A program made the translations under genes and the position numbers. Below the pieces are notes generated by a model that did not search any database, was not told the origin of the DNA, and worked only from the letters and a program-made list of their open reading frames with translations. DNA of 64,000 nucleotides from Bradyrhizobium canariense (lineage in GTDB: Bacteria > Pseudomonadota > Alphaproteobacteria > Rhizobiales > Xanthobacteraceae), in assembly GCF_900105125.1 (NCBI RefSeq), contig NZ_LT629750.1:5545001-5609000 (forward strand), written 5' to 3'. Position 1 is the first letter of the stretch; each line of letters begins with the position of its first letter. Below are positions 34,059 to 43,483 of the stretch, one piece after another.

Positions 34059-36262
34059 CGGTTACCGCCGAACAGCCGTTCCATCAGCCAGCCATCGAGT
34101 CCCGCGGCTGCTTCCGGACGCGCCGAGGTTCGTGTCGGCGCCGGCCGGTTGGCACCGGTTGCCGGCAACGGCGCGAGCGGCGCCTGCGCTGTCGGCTCGC
34201 TGATCTGCGATGCCGCCTGGGCAAGGTTTGAGAGCAAGCCTCCTCCGCCTTGTGAAGTCGGCAGCGTTGCGACTGGCACGCCTTGATGGGCCGCGCGCAT
34301 GAAGCGGGTCCAGACCTCCACCGGCAATCCGCCGCCGGTTGCCTTCTTGGTCGGGGAATTATCGTCATTGCCGAGCCAGACGCCGGTCACGAGCCTGGCG
34401 GTGTAGCCGATGAACCAGGCGTCGCGGAAATCCTGGCTGGTGCCGGTCTTACCGGCGGCCATCCAGCCCGGGATATCCGCCTTGCGCGCGGTACCGTTCA
34501 GCAATGTCTCCTGCATCATCGTGTTCATCATCGCGACGTTGCGCGGGTCGATGACTTGGCCTAGCTGGTCTGGCTGACGCGCGTACAGCACCTTGCCGCT
34601 GCTGGTGCGGATCTTGAGCACGACATGCGGGGTGATGCCTTGGCCGCCATTGGCAAACGGCACATAGGCGCCGACCAGTTCGGTGAGCGACACCTCCGAG
34701 GTGCCCAGTGCAATCGAGGCGTTGGGCTCGAGCTTGGATGAAATGCCGAGCCGGTGCGCGGTACGGACCACATTATTGGGGCCGACTTCCAGTCCGACCC
34801 GCACCGCGACGGTATTGAGCGACATCGCCAGCGCCTGGGTCAGCGTGACGGCGCCGAGATATTCGTGCTCGAAGTTCTCGGGCTTCCAACCCTTGATATT
34901 CAGCGGCGCGTCCGGCCGGATCGTGTCCGGCGTCAGGCCGGCTTCGATCGCGGTCAGGTAGACAAAGGGTTTGAACGCCGAGCCCGGCTGACGCTTCGCG
35001 GTCACCGCGCGGTTGTACTGGCTCTCGGCATAATTGCGGCCGCCGACCATGGCGCGCACGGCGCCGTCAGGTGTCATTGCCACCAGTGCGCCCTGGCTGA
35101 CATTAAATTTCACGCTTTTCGCCGCGAGTTCGTCGATGACAGCGGCTTCGGCGATGCTCTGCAGCTTCGGGTCGATCGAGGTTTCGACCACGATGTCCTG
35201 ATCGATCTGGCCGACCAGATCGTCGAGCACTTCGCCGATCCAGTCCGCGACGTAATTAATGGTGCCGGCGCCGGCCGGCTTCACGCTGTAAGCCGGATGC
35301 CCGATTGAGGCCTGCGCCTGGGCTTCCGTGATGAACTTGGCATCCGCCATCGCGGCGAGCACGGTCTGGGCGCGCTTTTCGGCGCCTTCGGGATTGCGGT
35401 TCGGCGCCAGGCGCGACGGCGATTTGACGAGGCCCGCAAGCATCGCGGCTTCGGCCAGCGTCACGTTCTTCGCGGATTTGCCGAAATAGCGCTGTGCGGC
35501 CGCCTCGACGCCATAGGCGCCGGAGCCGAAATAAACCCGATTGAGATAGAGTTCGAGGATCTCGTTCTTGGAATGCTTGCGCTCCAGCCAGAACGCGAGC
35601 TCGGCCTCCTGCAATTTGCGCTGGATGGTGCGTTCCTGGGTCAGGAACAGGTTCTTGGCGAGCTGCTGTGTCAGGGTCGAGCCGCCCTGCGATACGCCGC
35701 GATGCAGGAGATTCGCGACCGCCGCGCGCAGGATGCCCCAGGGATCGACGCCATAGTGCGAATAGAAACGCCGGTCCTCGATCGCAATGAAGGCTTTGGG
35801 CAGATAGGGCGGCAGATCCTTTAGCGCGACATTGGCGCCGGCCATTTCGCCGCGCGTTGCCAGCACGCTGCCGTCGAGCCCGACGATCTGGATCGTCGGC
35901 GGCCGTTTTGGAATTTCCAGCGACTGGATCGGTGGCAGATGTGCGCCGACCCAGACGACGACGCCCACGACCGCGATCGCGGTCCACAGGCCGAGCACCG
36001 CGCCCCAGTAGCACAGACGGGAGATGCTGATGCGCGATTTCGAGCGGCGCCTGGCGCCGCTGCGGCTTGGCCGCGGCTTGCGCTCGGGCGGCGGATCATC
36101 GTCGTCGTCGTCATCAACCTTGCGTTTGACGGATGATTTCTTCGGCTTGCTTTCGCTGTTTGGGATGCGGTCCTGCGGACCGAGGCGCAACTCGGCCAGC
36201 GATGCGCCGAGCCCGAATTGCGGCTCCTTGCGTCCACCGCTTTTTTTCCGTCCCCACGCCAT
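34055..36262 (-). CDS. Class A penicillin-binding protein (PBP1-type)
   Basis: A 735-residue bifunctional peptidoglycan synthase. Residues 1-80 are a charged cytoplasmic tail with a run of Asp residues, followed by one membrane helix (about 83-105). The GT51 glycosyltransferase has IEDRRFYSHYGVDPWG, GGSTLTQQLAKN and RKLQEAELAFWLERKHSK. The transpeptidase has the active Ser in GSAFKPF (about 428), SLN in MSLNTVA and KTGTS (about 604). The C-terminal Pro/Ala-rich tail ends MERLFGGNR. TTG 36268 is a possible earlier start. It is transcribed toward the peptidase gene. Confidence 0.93.
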   Translation of the reverse strand: MAWGRKKSGGRKEPQFGLGASLAELRLGPQDRIPNSESKPKKSSVKRKVDDDDDDDPPPERKPRPSRSGARRRSKSRISISRLCYWGAVLGLWTAIAVVGVVVWVGAHLPPIQSLEIPKRPPTIQIVGLDGSVLATRGEMAGANVALKDLPPYLPKAFIAIEDRRFYSHYGVDPWGILRAAVANLLHRGVSQGGSTLTQQLAKNLFLTQERTIQRKLQEAELAFWLERKHSKNEILELYLNRVYFGSGAYGVEAAAQRYFGKSAKNVTLAEAAMLAGLVKSPSRLAPNRNPEGAEKRAQTVLAAMADAKFITEAQAQASIGHPAYSVKPAGAGTINYVADWIGEVLDDLVGQIDQDIVVETSIDPKLQSIAEAAVIDELAAKSVKFNVSQGALVAMTPDGAVRAMVGGRNYAESQYNRAVTAKRQPGSAFKPFVYLTAIEAGLTPDTIRPDAPLNIKGWKPENFEHEYLGAVTLTQALAMSLNTVAVRVGLEVGPNNVVRTAHRLGISSKLEPNASIALGTSEVSLTELVGAYVPFANGGQGITPHVVLKIRTSSGKVLYARQPDQLGQVIDPRNVAMMNTMMQETLLNGTARKADIPGWMAAGKTGTSQDFRDAWFIGYTARLVTGVWLGNDDNSPTKKATGGGLPVEVWTRFMRAAHQGVPVATLPTSQGGGGLLSNLAQAASQISEPTAQAPLAPLPATGANRPAPTRTSARPEAAAGLDGWLMERLFGGNR

Positions 36263-36425
36263 ACACAAACGCCCACCGTTTCGCGTCCAAGACTAGCGGG
36301 ACGGGTTTAAAGCCGTCTTAAACGATGGTTAATCGCTGCGGTGCTCGCTCCGCTTAAGTGCCTCGCAAGCAAAGCGTTTAGAGCCGCTTAACCCTACCGG
36401 AGACAGCAGGTGGTGGAAGTCAGCC

Positions 36426-36543
36426 GTCATTCCGGGGCGATGCCACCGGGTCCGCGCGGACGCGCGGCCCGATGGCAGGCTCCGCATCGAACCCGGAATC
36501 TCGAGATTCCGGGTCTGGTGCTAGCGCACCATCCCGGAATGAC
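36426..36543. repeat. Palindromic intergenic repeat, extended copy
   Basis: The element runs from GTCATTCCGGGG to the inverted end CCCGGAATGAC. Its first 75 bases are the reverse complement of the element at 50044-50120 with two mismatches. Inside it, 36491-36514 is a perfect 24-bp palindrome centred on CTCGAG. It fills the gap between the PBP start and the binding-protein stop. The remaining bases of that gap (36263-36425) show no gene. Confidence 0.85.
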
Positions 36544-36597
36544 GAGTCTGGATTGCTTCGTCGCTAGTGCTCCTCGCAGCGACGCGCTCGGGCAGCC

Positions 36598-37824
36598 TCA
36601 ACCAGCCGCGGCGGTATCCTCCAGGATCGGGCCGAACAGTTCCCAGCGCTCGCCGTTGAACTTCATCATCTGAAGCTGCTTGTTGACCCGGTAGTCGGTC
36701 GGCGACGTGTTGGCCTTGATGCCCGGCAGCGCGATGTCGGTCGTGACGTCCTTCAGCGAGGCCGCCTGCTTCATGACGTTCTCCCGCGTCAGGTCGTCAC
36801 CGCACTGCTTGAGCACATGTACCAGGAGCTGCGTGGTCGCATAGCCGTAGGTGTTGAAGTTGGAGTTCTTGTCACCTTCCGGATAGTACTTCGCCATGAA
36901 GTCGAAATACCTCTTCATGCCCGGATCGTCTTTCCAGGCCGGATCGAGCGGATCCTTGCCGTAGTTGACGCTGATCACGCCCTTGGCGGCCTCCAGGCCC
37001 GCCGGCTGCATCACAGCACCAACCGAGGTGGCGTTGATGTCGACGATATGCACCGGATGCCAGCCCATTTCGGCGTTCTTCTTGATCGCCTGCGCGGCCT
37101 GCTTCGGTGTCGACGCGCTGAAGAACAGGTCGGCGCCGGCGTCCCTCAGCTTGAGGATCTGCGAATCGACGGTGGGGTCGGAGACTTCGTAGGAGGCTTC
37201 GGCCACGATCATGGCGGCAGCCTTGTCGCCGAGACCGGCCTTGAGGCCGTTCAGATAGTCCTTGCCGAGATCGTCGTTCTGATAGAGCACGCCGACCTTG
37301 GCGTTCGGATAGGTCTTGAGAATGTACTGGCCGTAGATCCGCCCCTCGACGAAATAGTTGGGGTTGAAACCCATGGTCCAGGGGAAGTTCTTCGGGTCGG
37401 TGAATTTCGACGCGCCGGTGGCGGCAAACAGTTGCGGCACCTTTTTCGCGTTGAGATATTTCTGCACCGCAGCGTTGGAGGGCGTGCCGATGATCTGGAA
37501 GGTGAGCAGCACCTCGTCGCTCTCGACCAGCTTGCGCACCTGTTCGACCGCCTTGGGCGGGCTGTAGGCATCGTCGTACTGGATCAGGTTGATCTTGCGG
37601 CCGTTCACGCCGCCCTGATCGTTGATCATCTTGATATAGGCCGCCTGCGCCTTGCCGATGGTGGCATACGCCGAGGCCGGCCCGCTGAACGGCACCGTCT
37701 GGCCGATCTTGATCTCGGTATCGCTGGCGCCGCCGTCATACTTCTTTTGCGCGTAGGCCGATGATGCCGACAGCGCGATCGCAACCGCCGTTCCGGTAAG
37801 CAGACGAAAAATGCCGTTCCTCAT
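36598..37824 (-). CDS. Periplasmic branched-chain amino-acid type ABC substrate-binding protein
   Basis: A 408-residue protein with a Sec signal peptide (MRNGIFRLLTGTAVAIALSA, cleavage after AYA). It has the LivJ/LivK-like type I binding fold: IKIGQTVPFSGPASAY, KAAYIKMINDQGGVNGRKI-like segment and VGVLYQNDDLGKDYLNGLKA. Such proteins in rhizobia bind amino acids, amides, urea or aromatic acids. No Liv permease or ATPase genes are adjacent, so it is an orphan receptor served by transport parts elsewhere. GAGGAAA lies about 9 bases before ATG 37824. Confidence 0.88.
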   Translation of the reverse strand: MRNGIFRLLTGTAVAIALSASSAYAQKKYDGGASDTEIKIGQTVPFSGPASAYATIGKAQAAYIKMINDQGGVNGRKINLIQYDDAYSPPKAVEQVRKLVESDEVLLTFQIIGTPSNAAVQKYLNAKKVPQLFAATGASKFTDPKNFPWTMGFNPNYFVEGRIYGQYILKTYPNAKVGVLYQNDDLGKDYLNGLKAGLGDKAAAMIVAEASYEVSDPTVDSQILKLRDAGADLFFSASTPKQAAQAIKKNAEMGWHPVHIVDINATSVGAVMQPAGLEAAKGVISVNYGKDPLDPAWKDDPGMKRYFDFMAKYYPEGDKNSNFNTYGYATTQLLVHVLKQCGDDLTRENVMKQAASLKDVTTDIALPGIKANTSPTDYRVNKQLQMMKFNGERWELFGPILEDTAAAG

Positions 37825-37953
37825 GTTGCTGATTTCCTCATATGTGATTGTGTCGACGGTCTTGTCCGGCCATGCCGGCGCCATCGCTGGCGGCGATAGT
37901 GAATGAACGGATGTGGCAATGCAAGATGACGCCGGCCCGAACGCCGGCCGGGC

Positions 37954-38316
37954 TTATGCCAATAAAAGCAGAATCAATGCGATGGCGGCGGGCGCGGCCT
38001 GCACGAACAGGATCCTGCGGCTGACCGTCGCGGCGCCGTAGACGCCGGCCACGATGACACAGAGCAGGAAGAATACCTTGATCTCGAAGGCGAAGGCCGG
38101 AACGGACTGAACCAGCCCCCAGATCAGCCCGGCGGCCAGAAAGCCGTTATAGAGCCCCTGATTGGCGGCGAGCACCGCGGAGTCGACCGCTTTCTCGGGC
38201 GAGTTACGAAACGTCTTCAGGCCCAGCGGCTTGGTCCAGAGGAACATCTCCAGCACCAGAAAATACAGATGCAGCGCTGCGACCAGCGCCACCAAAAGAT
38301 TGGCGATCCAGATCAT
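37954..38316 (-). CDS. DUF1304 membrane protein
   Basis: A 120-residue protein with four membrane helices. The HLYFLVLEMFLW start, FRNSPEKAVDSAVLAANQGLYNGFLAAG centre and GVYGAATVSRRILFVQAAPA end match DUF1304 throughout. The function is unknown. GGGGGA precedes ATG 38316 at about 8 bases. It stands alone between two minus-strand genes, with a palindromic repeat upstream. Confidence 0.85.
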   Translation of the reverse strand: MIWIANLLVALVAALHLYFLVLEMFLWTKPLGLKTFRNSPEKAVDSAVLAANQGLYNGFLAAGLIWGLVQSVPAFAFEIKVFFLLCVIVAGVYGAATVSRRILFVQAAPAAIALILLLLA

Positions 38317-38340
38317 GTGGCGTCCCCCAGGCAACAGACT

Positions 38341-38426
38341 GTCATTGCGAGCGCAGCGAGGCAATCCAGAAAGTCGGCAGGCGGCTGCCGGATCGCTCCG
38401 TCACTCGCGGTTCTCGCCATGACGAA
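38341..38426. repeat. Palindromic intergenic repeat (GTCATTGCGAGCGCAG type)
   Basis: The element begins GTCATTGCGAGCGCAGCGAG and closes with CTCGCCATGAC, with an internal GGCGGCTGCC stem. It belongs to the general class of Bradyrhizobium palindromic units and lies between glnD and the DUF1304 gene. It may limit read-through from glnD. Confidence 0.6.
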
Positions 38427-38484
38427 CGGCGCCCGGCAGGTTCGTTTGAAATCGGCTTCCGAAGCCCGCGTAGGCCGGCTTCGA

Positions 38485-41280
38485 TCACGCCGCCGGTTGG
38501 GCCGAGGCTTCCTCGTTGGCCAGCAAATGGATCAGCGCGCTCTTGATCGCGGCCTGCCGCGTCGGCGCGTTGATCTGCGCGCCGAGCAGGTCGGTGACAT
38601 AGAACACGTCGCGGGCGCGCTCGCCGAAGGTCGCGACATGGGCGGAGGCGATGTTGAGGTTCAGCTTTGAAAGCGCGGTGGTCAGTTGATACAGCAGGCC
38701 GGGCCGGTCGAGGCCGGACACCTCGATGACGGTGTAGCGGTCCGACCACTGATTGTTGATGCTCACTTCCGGTTCGACCACGAACGGACGTGTCCTGCCG
38801 CGCGCCGAGGCGCGGCGCGCCACCACTTCGGGCAGGCGCAATTTGCCTTCCAGCACGTCCTCGATCATTTCGCCGATCCGTGTCGCGCGCCGGCCCTCGT
38901 CCTCGTCGCGGTCGTATTCCCGCGTGATCGCGATGGTGTCGAGCGCGCGCCCGTCGGTCGTGGTGTAAATCTGGGCGTCGACGATATTGGCGCCTGCGGA
39001 AGCACAGGCGCCGGCGATGATCGACAGCAGCCAGGGATGGTCGACGGCGAGGATCGTTAATTCGGTGACGCCGCGCGCCTCGTCGAAGCCGACATTGATC
39101 GCGAGCTTGTGGCCGGCCTGTTCGTTGGCCTTCATGAAGCGGGCTTGACGAATCTTGCGCGGCAGTTCGACCTTGAGCCAGTACGCCGGATAGTGCCGTG
39201 CGATATAGGCGTTGAGTTCCTGTTCCGGCCACTCCGAGAAAGCGGCGCGGAATTCCGACTGCGCCACGGCCAGGCGCTGCGCGCGGTTGACCTCCGAGAA
39301 GCCTCCGGTCAGCACCGGTTCGGTTTCGTAATACAGCGTGCGCAAAAGCTGCGCCTTCCAGCCGTTCCAGACGCCGGGGCCGACGCCGCGGATATCGGCG
39401 GTGGTCAGGATCGTCAGCAGCTTCATCTGCTCGACTGATTGCACGACGGCGGCGAAATTCTCGATGGTCTTGCGGTCCGAGAGGTCACGCGATTGCGCCA
39501 CCGTGGACATGGTCAGATGCTCTTCGATCAGCCACGCCACCAGTTCGGTATCGGCGGCATTGAATCCAAGCCGCGGGCACAATCGCCGCGCCACCTTGGC
39601 GCCGGCAATCGAGTGATCCTCGGGGCGGCCCTTGGCGATGTCATGCAAAAGCGTGGTGATGTAGATGACCGGACGATGCTCCGGGCGGATCTTGCGCATC
39701 AGGTCGCTGGCGACGGTGAATTCCTCATTGCCGCCGCGTTCGATGTCCTGCAGGAAGCCGACGCAGCGGATCAGATGTTCATCCACCGTATAGTGGTGGT
39801 ACATGTTGAACTGCATCATCGACACGATCTTGCCGAAGGCGCGAATGAAATGACCGAGCACGCCGGTTTCGTTCATCCGCCGCAGCACGATTTCCGCGTC
39901 GTTCGAGGTCAGGATCTCCATGAACAACCGGTTGGCTTCCGGATCCTCGCGCAGCGCCGTGTTGACGAGTTTCAGCGACCGCGTCACCGTGCGCATCGCA
40001 TCGGGGTGAAACGCCAGATTGTTCTTCTGCGCGAGGCGGAAGATCCGGATCAGGTTGACGGGATCGTGCTTGAAGACATCGGGCGCGGCGAGATTGATAC
40101 GGTTGTTGTCGACGATGAAATCATCGCTGTCGGGCACCCGACGGTGCTTTATGCTCGGCCGCAACCGCGCCATCATGCGGCTGAGCACCGGCGCCGGCTT
40201 GGCCTGCTGGTCTTCCAGCTTGGCGCACAGGATCGCGGTGAGATCGCCGACATCCTTGGCGATCAGGAAGTAGTGCTTCATGAAGCGTTCGACATCCTGC
40301 ATGCCGGGATGCGACGTGTAGCCAAGCCGGACCGCGATCTCGCGCTGCATGTCGAATGACAGCCGCTCTTCCGCCCGGCCCGAGACGAAATGGAGATTGC
40401 AGCGGACCGACCACAGGAAATCCGCGCAGCGGCTAAAGGTGCGGTATTCCTGCGCGTCGAACACGCCGCGCGCGAGCAACTCGTCGGTCTCGCGCACGCG
40501 GTAAACATATTTCGCGATCCAGAACAGCGTGTGCAGATCGCGCAATCCGCCCTTGCCGTCCTTGACGTTGGGTTCGACCAGATAGCGCGACTGTCCGGCA
40601 CGGCGATGACGCTCTTCGCGTTCGGCAAGCTTGGCGGTGACGAATTCGGCCGCCGTGCCCTGCACCACTTCCTTGTCGAAGCGATCAACCAGTTCGTCGT
40701 AAAGCGGCTGGTCCCCGGTCAGAAACCGGGTCTCGAGAATCGCGGTGCGGATCGTCATGTCGCCGCGCGCCTGCCGGATCGATTCGTCGACCGAGCGCGT
40801 GGCGTGGCCGACCTTCAACCCCATGTCCCACAGGCAATAGAGAATGGCTTCGGCGACCTGTTCGCCCCAGGCGGTTTGCTTGTAGGGCAGGATGAACAAG
40901 AGATCGATATCGGATTCCGGCGCCATCAATCCGCGGCCATAGCCGCCGGTGGCAACGACGGCCATGCGCTCGGCGCCCGAGGGAATCGGCGAGTGATAGA
41001 GATGACGCGTAGCCGCCGCAAACAGGATGCGAATGATTTCATCCTGCATGAAACACAGCCGTTCGGCGCAGCGGCGTCCGTGACGATCTTTTAGCAGCAC
41101 CGCCTGCGCCACCGCGCGGGCCTCGGTCATTTCGGCTTTGAGCATCTGCGCCAGCGCAGCGCGGAAAAGATCCTCGCGCCCGGCATGTTTTTCGGCGAGC
41201 GCGTCGACCGCGGCGGTGATCCGCGCGGTATCGAAACGTTCGTCCGCTTCAGGGCGGGCCTCTATCACGACACTGTCCAT
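38485..41280 (-). CDS. glnD: Bifunctional PII uridylyltransferase / uridylyl-removing enzyme
   Basis: A 931-residue nitrogen-status sensor that uridylylates PII proteins when glutamine is low and removes UMP when it is high. The nucleotidyltransferase site GGYGRGLMAPESDIDLLF is at 112-129. The HD phosphohydrolase site LLHDIAKGRPEDHS is near 545. Two ACT domains for glutamine sensing occupy about 725-810 and 840-920 (TILAVDHPWLLSIIAG and VSGLDRPGLLYQLTTAL). Length matches the family. ATG 41280 begins MDSVV. It is alone in its transcription unit as far as seen. Confidence 0.96.
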   Translation of the reverse strand: MDSVVIEARPEADERFDTARITAAVDALAEKHAGREDLFRAALAQMLKAEMTEARAVAQAVLLKDRHGRRCAERLCFMQDEIIRILFAAATRHLYHSPIPSGAERMAVVATGGYGRGLMAPESDIDLLFILPYKQTAWGEQVAEAILYCLWDMGLKVGHATRSVDESIRQARGDMTIRTAILETRFLTGDQPLYDELVDRFDKEVVQGTAAEFVTAKLAEREERHRRAGQSRYLVEPNVKDGKGGLRDLHTLFWIAKYVYRVRETDELLARGVFDAQEYRTFSRCADFLWSVRCNLHFVSGRAEERLSFDMQREIAVRLGYTSHPGMQDVERFMKHYFLIAKDVGDLTAILCAKLEDQQAKPAPVLSRMMARLRPSIKHRRVPDSDDFIVDNNRINLAAPDVFKHDPVNLIRIFRLAQKNNLAFHPDAMRTVTRSLKLVNTALREDPEANRLFMEILTSNDAEIVLRRMNETGVLGHFIRAFGKIVSMMQFNMYHHYTVDEHLIRCVGFLQDIERGGNEEFTVASDLMRKIRPEHRPVIYITTLLHDIAKGRPEDHSIAGAKVARRLCPRLGFNAADTELVAWLIEEHLTMSTVAQSRDLSDRKTIENFAAVVQSVEQMKLLTILTTADIRGVGPGVWNGWKAQLLRTLYYETEPVLTGGFSEVNRAQRLAVAQSEFRAAFSEWPEQELNAYIARHYPAYWLKVELPRKIRQARFMKANEQAGHKLAINVGFDEARGVTELTILAVDHPWLLSIIAGACASAGANIVDAQIYTTTDGRALDTIAITREYDRDEDEGRRATRIGEMIEDVLEGKLRLPEVVARRASARGRTRPFVVEPEVSINNQWSDRYTVIEVSGLDRPGLLYQLTTALSKLNLNIASAHVATFGERARDVFYVTDLLGAQINAPTRQAAIKSALIHLLANEEASAQPAA

Positions 41281-41408
41281 GACCTACCCCGATAAAGGAC
41301 GGCGCCGACGCTGTCACGGAACATTGTTGGATAACAGTGGCTCCATGCTGCATTGAGCGGGCTTTGAGCAAAGCTGTTCTCGCTGCAGCGATTTAGATGC
41401 AGGTATTT

Positions 41409-41442
41409 TCTCATTGACGCGCCCGATTATCTCATTGAAATA
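41409..41442 (+). promoter_or_regulatory. Direct repeat and candidate promoter of the sulfonate-type ABC operon
   Basis: TCTCATTGA occurs at 41409-41417 and 41430-41438, exactly 21 bases (two helical turns) apart. TTGACG (41414-41419) and GAAATA (41437-41442) could be -35 and -10 boxes with a 17-base spacer. The site lies about 40 bases upstream of the binding-protein ATG. A direct repeat at two-turn spacing suits an activator such as a LysR-type protein, but the regulator is unknown. Confidence 0.35.
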
Positions 41443-41482
41443 AAAGCAGTTTTCAGAGCATCTTCAAGGGGGAATTCCGACC

Positions 41483-42457
41483 ATGCCCAGGATTTCACGG
41501 CGCGGCCTGGCCGCGTTCATTGCCATCTGGTCGCTGATGTCAGGCCGCGCTTTCGCCGCCGACGCGCTCAAGGAAATCCATATCGATTGGGCGACTTACA
41601 ATCCGGTGTCGATGGTCCTCAAGCAAAAGGGCCTGCTGGAAAAGGAATTCGCCAAGGACGGCATCAGCATCGTCTGGGTGCAGTCGGCTGGTTCCAACAA
41701 GGCGCTGGAGTTCCTCAACGCCGGCTCGATCGATTTCGGTTCGACCGCGGGCTCCGCGGCGCTGGTCGCCAGGATCAACGGCAATCCGATCAAGTCGATC
41801 TACGTCTATTCGCGGCCAGAATGGACGGCCTTGGTGACGGGTAAGGATTCGAAGATCGCAACCGTCGCCGACCTCAAGGGCAAGCGCGTCGCGGTGACCC
41901 GCGGAACCGATCCGCATATTTTCCTGGTGCGCGCGCTGCTCGGCGCGGGCTTGAGCGAAAAGGACATTACGCCGGTGCTGCTGCAGCATGCCGACGGCAA
42001 GACCGCGCTGATCCGTGGCGATGTCGATGCGTGGGCAGGGCTCGATCCCATGATGGCGCAGGCCGAGGTCGAAGACGGCGCTCGGCTGTTCTTCAGGGAT
42101 CCGGCCGCCAACACCTGGGGCATCCTCAATGTGCGCGAGCAGTTCCTGAAGGACCATCCGGATGTGGTCCGCCGCGTGCTCGCAACTTATGAGGAAGCGC
42201 GCAAATATTCGGTGGCGAACTACGACGACCTGAAGAAGACCTTCATCGCCGTCACCAAATTGCCGGATAATGTGGTCGACAAGCAGCTCAAGGAGCGCAC
42301 CGATCTCAGCTACAACCGCATTGGGGCGCCGCAGCGCGAGTCCATCCTCGCTGCGGGTCTGGCGCTGCAGCAGGCCGGCGTGATCGACGCCAAGACCGAC
42401 GTCAAGGCCGCGCTCGATGGCCTGATCGACGATCAGGTTCCGCTGCCGACGAATTGA
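41483..42457 (+). CDS. Aliphatic sulfonate/nitrate-type ABC substrate-binding protein
   Basis: A 324-residue periplasmic protein with a signal peptide (MPRISRRGLAAF, hydrophobic core, AFAADA) that carries RR. The SsuA/TauA/NrtA-type fold shows in IDWATYNPVSMVLKQKGLLE, ALEFLNAGSIDFGSTAGSAA and the hinge segment KGKRVAVTRGTDPHIFLVRA. A purine-rich GGGGGAA lies about 9 bases before ATG. It is the first gene of an operon with a permease, an ATPase and OsmC. The substrate is most likely a sulfonate, but taurine or nitrate analogues cannot be excluded. Confidence 0.88.
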   Translation: MPRISRRGLAAFIAIWSLMSGRAFAADALKEIHIDWATYNPVSMVLKQKGLLEKEFAKDGISIVWVQSAGSNKALEFLNAGSIDFGSTAGSAALVARINGNPIKSIYVYSRPEWTALVTGKDSKIATVADLKGKRVAVTRGTDPHIFLVRALLGAGLSEKDITPVLLQHADGKTALIRGDVDAWAGLDPMMAQAEVEDGARLFFRDPAANTWGILNVREQFLKDHPDVVRRVLATYEEARKYSVANYDDLKKTFIAVTKLPDNVVDKQLKERTDLSYNRIGAPQRESILAAGLALQQAGVIDAKTDVKAALDGLIDDQVPLPTN

Positions 42458-42480
42458 ATTTACGCTTCTTCCAAATTCAG

Positions 42481-42570
42481 CGTCATGCCCGGCCTTGTGC
42501 CGGGCATCCACGTCTTTTCTTGAAGTGGGAAGAAGATTTGGATGGCTGGGACGAGCCCGGCCATGACGAG
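42481..42570. repeat. Palindromic repeat inside the ABC operon
   Basis: CGTCATGCCCGGCCTTGTGC with its internal GCCCGG/CCGGGC stem opens the element, and GAGCCCGGCCATGACG closes it. It lies between the binding-protein gene and the permease gene, where such stems often stabilise the upstream mRNA and give more binding protein than membrane parts. It is a recognisable Bradyrhizobium-type unit. Confidence 0.7.
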
Positions 42571-42631
42571 TTCGGGCGTTCGTAAGGTCTCATTCGCCAA
42601 CTTGCAATCCTGAGCGGGAAGCGTTCTTGCT

Positions 42632-43483
42632 ATGGCCATGACGGTTGAACTTTCCACGCTTGAACAGGCCGAAAATGCTGCGAGGCCCGCGCCATCCGGA
42701 CGCCTGCGGCGTTGGGCGCGGCCGGCGCTGGGGCTGTTGCTGCCGGTCGGGTTGGCGCTGGTATGGGAGCTCGTCGTCTGGCTCGGCCTGTCCAACGGCC
42801 GGCTGGTGCCGCCGCCGAGCAAGATCTTTGCAACCATTGTCGAACTGGCGCGGAGCGGGGAGCTCGCGCGCCACATCGTGGCCACCTTGACGCGGGTGTT
42901 CGTGGGCTTCGGCCTTGGCGTGGTGGCGGGCACGCTGCTTGGCGCGGTCTCCGGTTATTGGGGCCCGGCGCGGAGGCTGCTCGATCCCACCGTGCAGGCG
43001 CTGCGCGCGATCCCCTCGATCGCCTGGGTGCCGCTGTTCATCCTGTGGCTTGGCATCTTCGAAACATCAAAGGTCGCGCTGATCGCGGTCGGCGTGTTCT
43101 TTCCGGTCTATCTCGGCGTGATGGGCGCGATTCTCTCGGTCGATCGCAATATCGTGGAGGTCGGGCGCACCTTTCGCTTGAGCGGGCCGGCGATGATCCG
43201 CCGCATCCTGCTGCCCGCGGTATTGCCGGCCTATGTCGTGGCGCTTCGGGTCGGCCTGGGGCTCGGCTGGATGTTCGTGGTCGCCGCCGAGTTCATGGGC
43301 GCATCCGAAGGGCTCGGCTATCTCCTGATCGATGGCCAGCAGCTCGGCAAGCCCGCGCAAATTCTGGCGGCGATCGTCATCTTCGCGATTCTGGGCAAGA
43401 CCACCGACTGGCTGATCGAAATTGCCTTTGCGCCATTGTTGCGCTGGCAGGACGCGTTCGGCCGCCAGGGCGGAGCGGCCTGA
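42632..43483 (+). CDS. ABC transporter permease, SsuC/TauC-like
   Basis: A 283-residue inner-membrane protein with six helices. The EAA loop reads GRTFRLSGPAMIRRILLPAVLPAYV, and ALRAIPSIAWVPLFILWLGI is the conserved central region of sulfonate/nitrate permeases. A long cytoplasmic N-terminal stretch precedes helix 1. ATG 42638 is an alternative start. Its stop overlaps the ATPase start (TGATG at 43481-43485). Confidence 0.92.
   Translation: MAMTVELSTLEQAENAARPAPSGRLRRWARPALGLLLPVGLALVWELVVWLGLSNGRLVPPPSKIFATIVELARSGELARHIVATLTRVFVGFGLGVVAGTLLGAVSGYWGPARRLLDPTVQALRAIPSIAWVPLFILWLGIFETSKVALIAVGVFFPVYLGVMGAILSVDRNIVEVGRTFRLSGPAMIRRILLPAVLPAYVVALRVGLGLGWMFVVAAEFMGASEGLGYLLIDGQQLGKPAQILAAIVIFAILGKTTDWLIEIAFAPLLRWQDAFGRQGGAA

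Noticed and set aside
39439..40359. 306-residue open frame on the plus strand
   Set aside because: It lies wholly antisense inside glnD, is rich in His, Gln and Arg, and has no motif. It is a high-GC shadow frame.
42712..43482. Apparent 518-residue fusion with the ABC ATPase
   Set aside because: The upstream part is an out-of-frame reading of the permease gene. The permease stop and ATPase start overlap as TGATG at 43481, so the ATPase begins at 43483.
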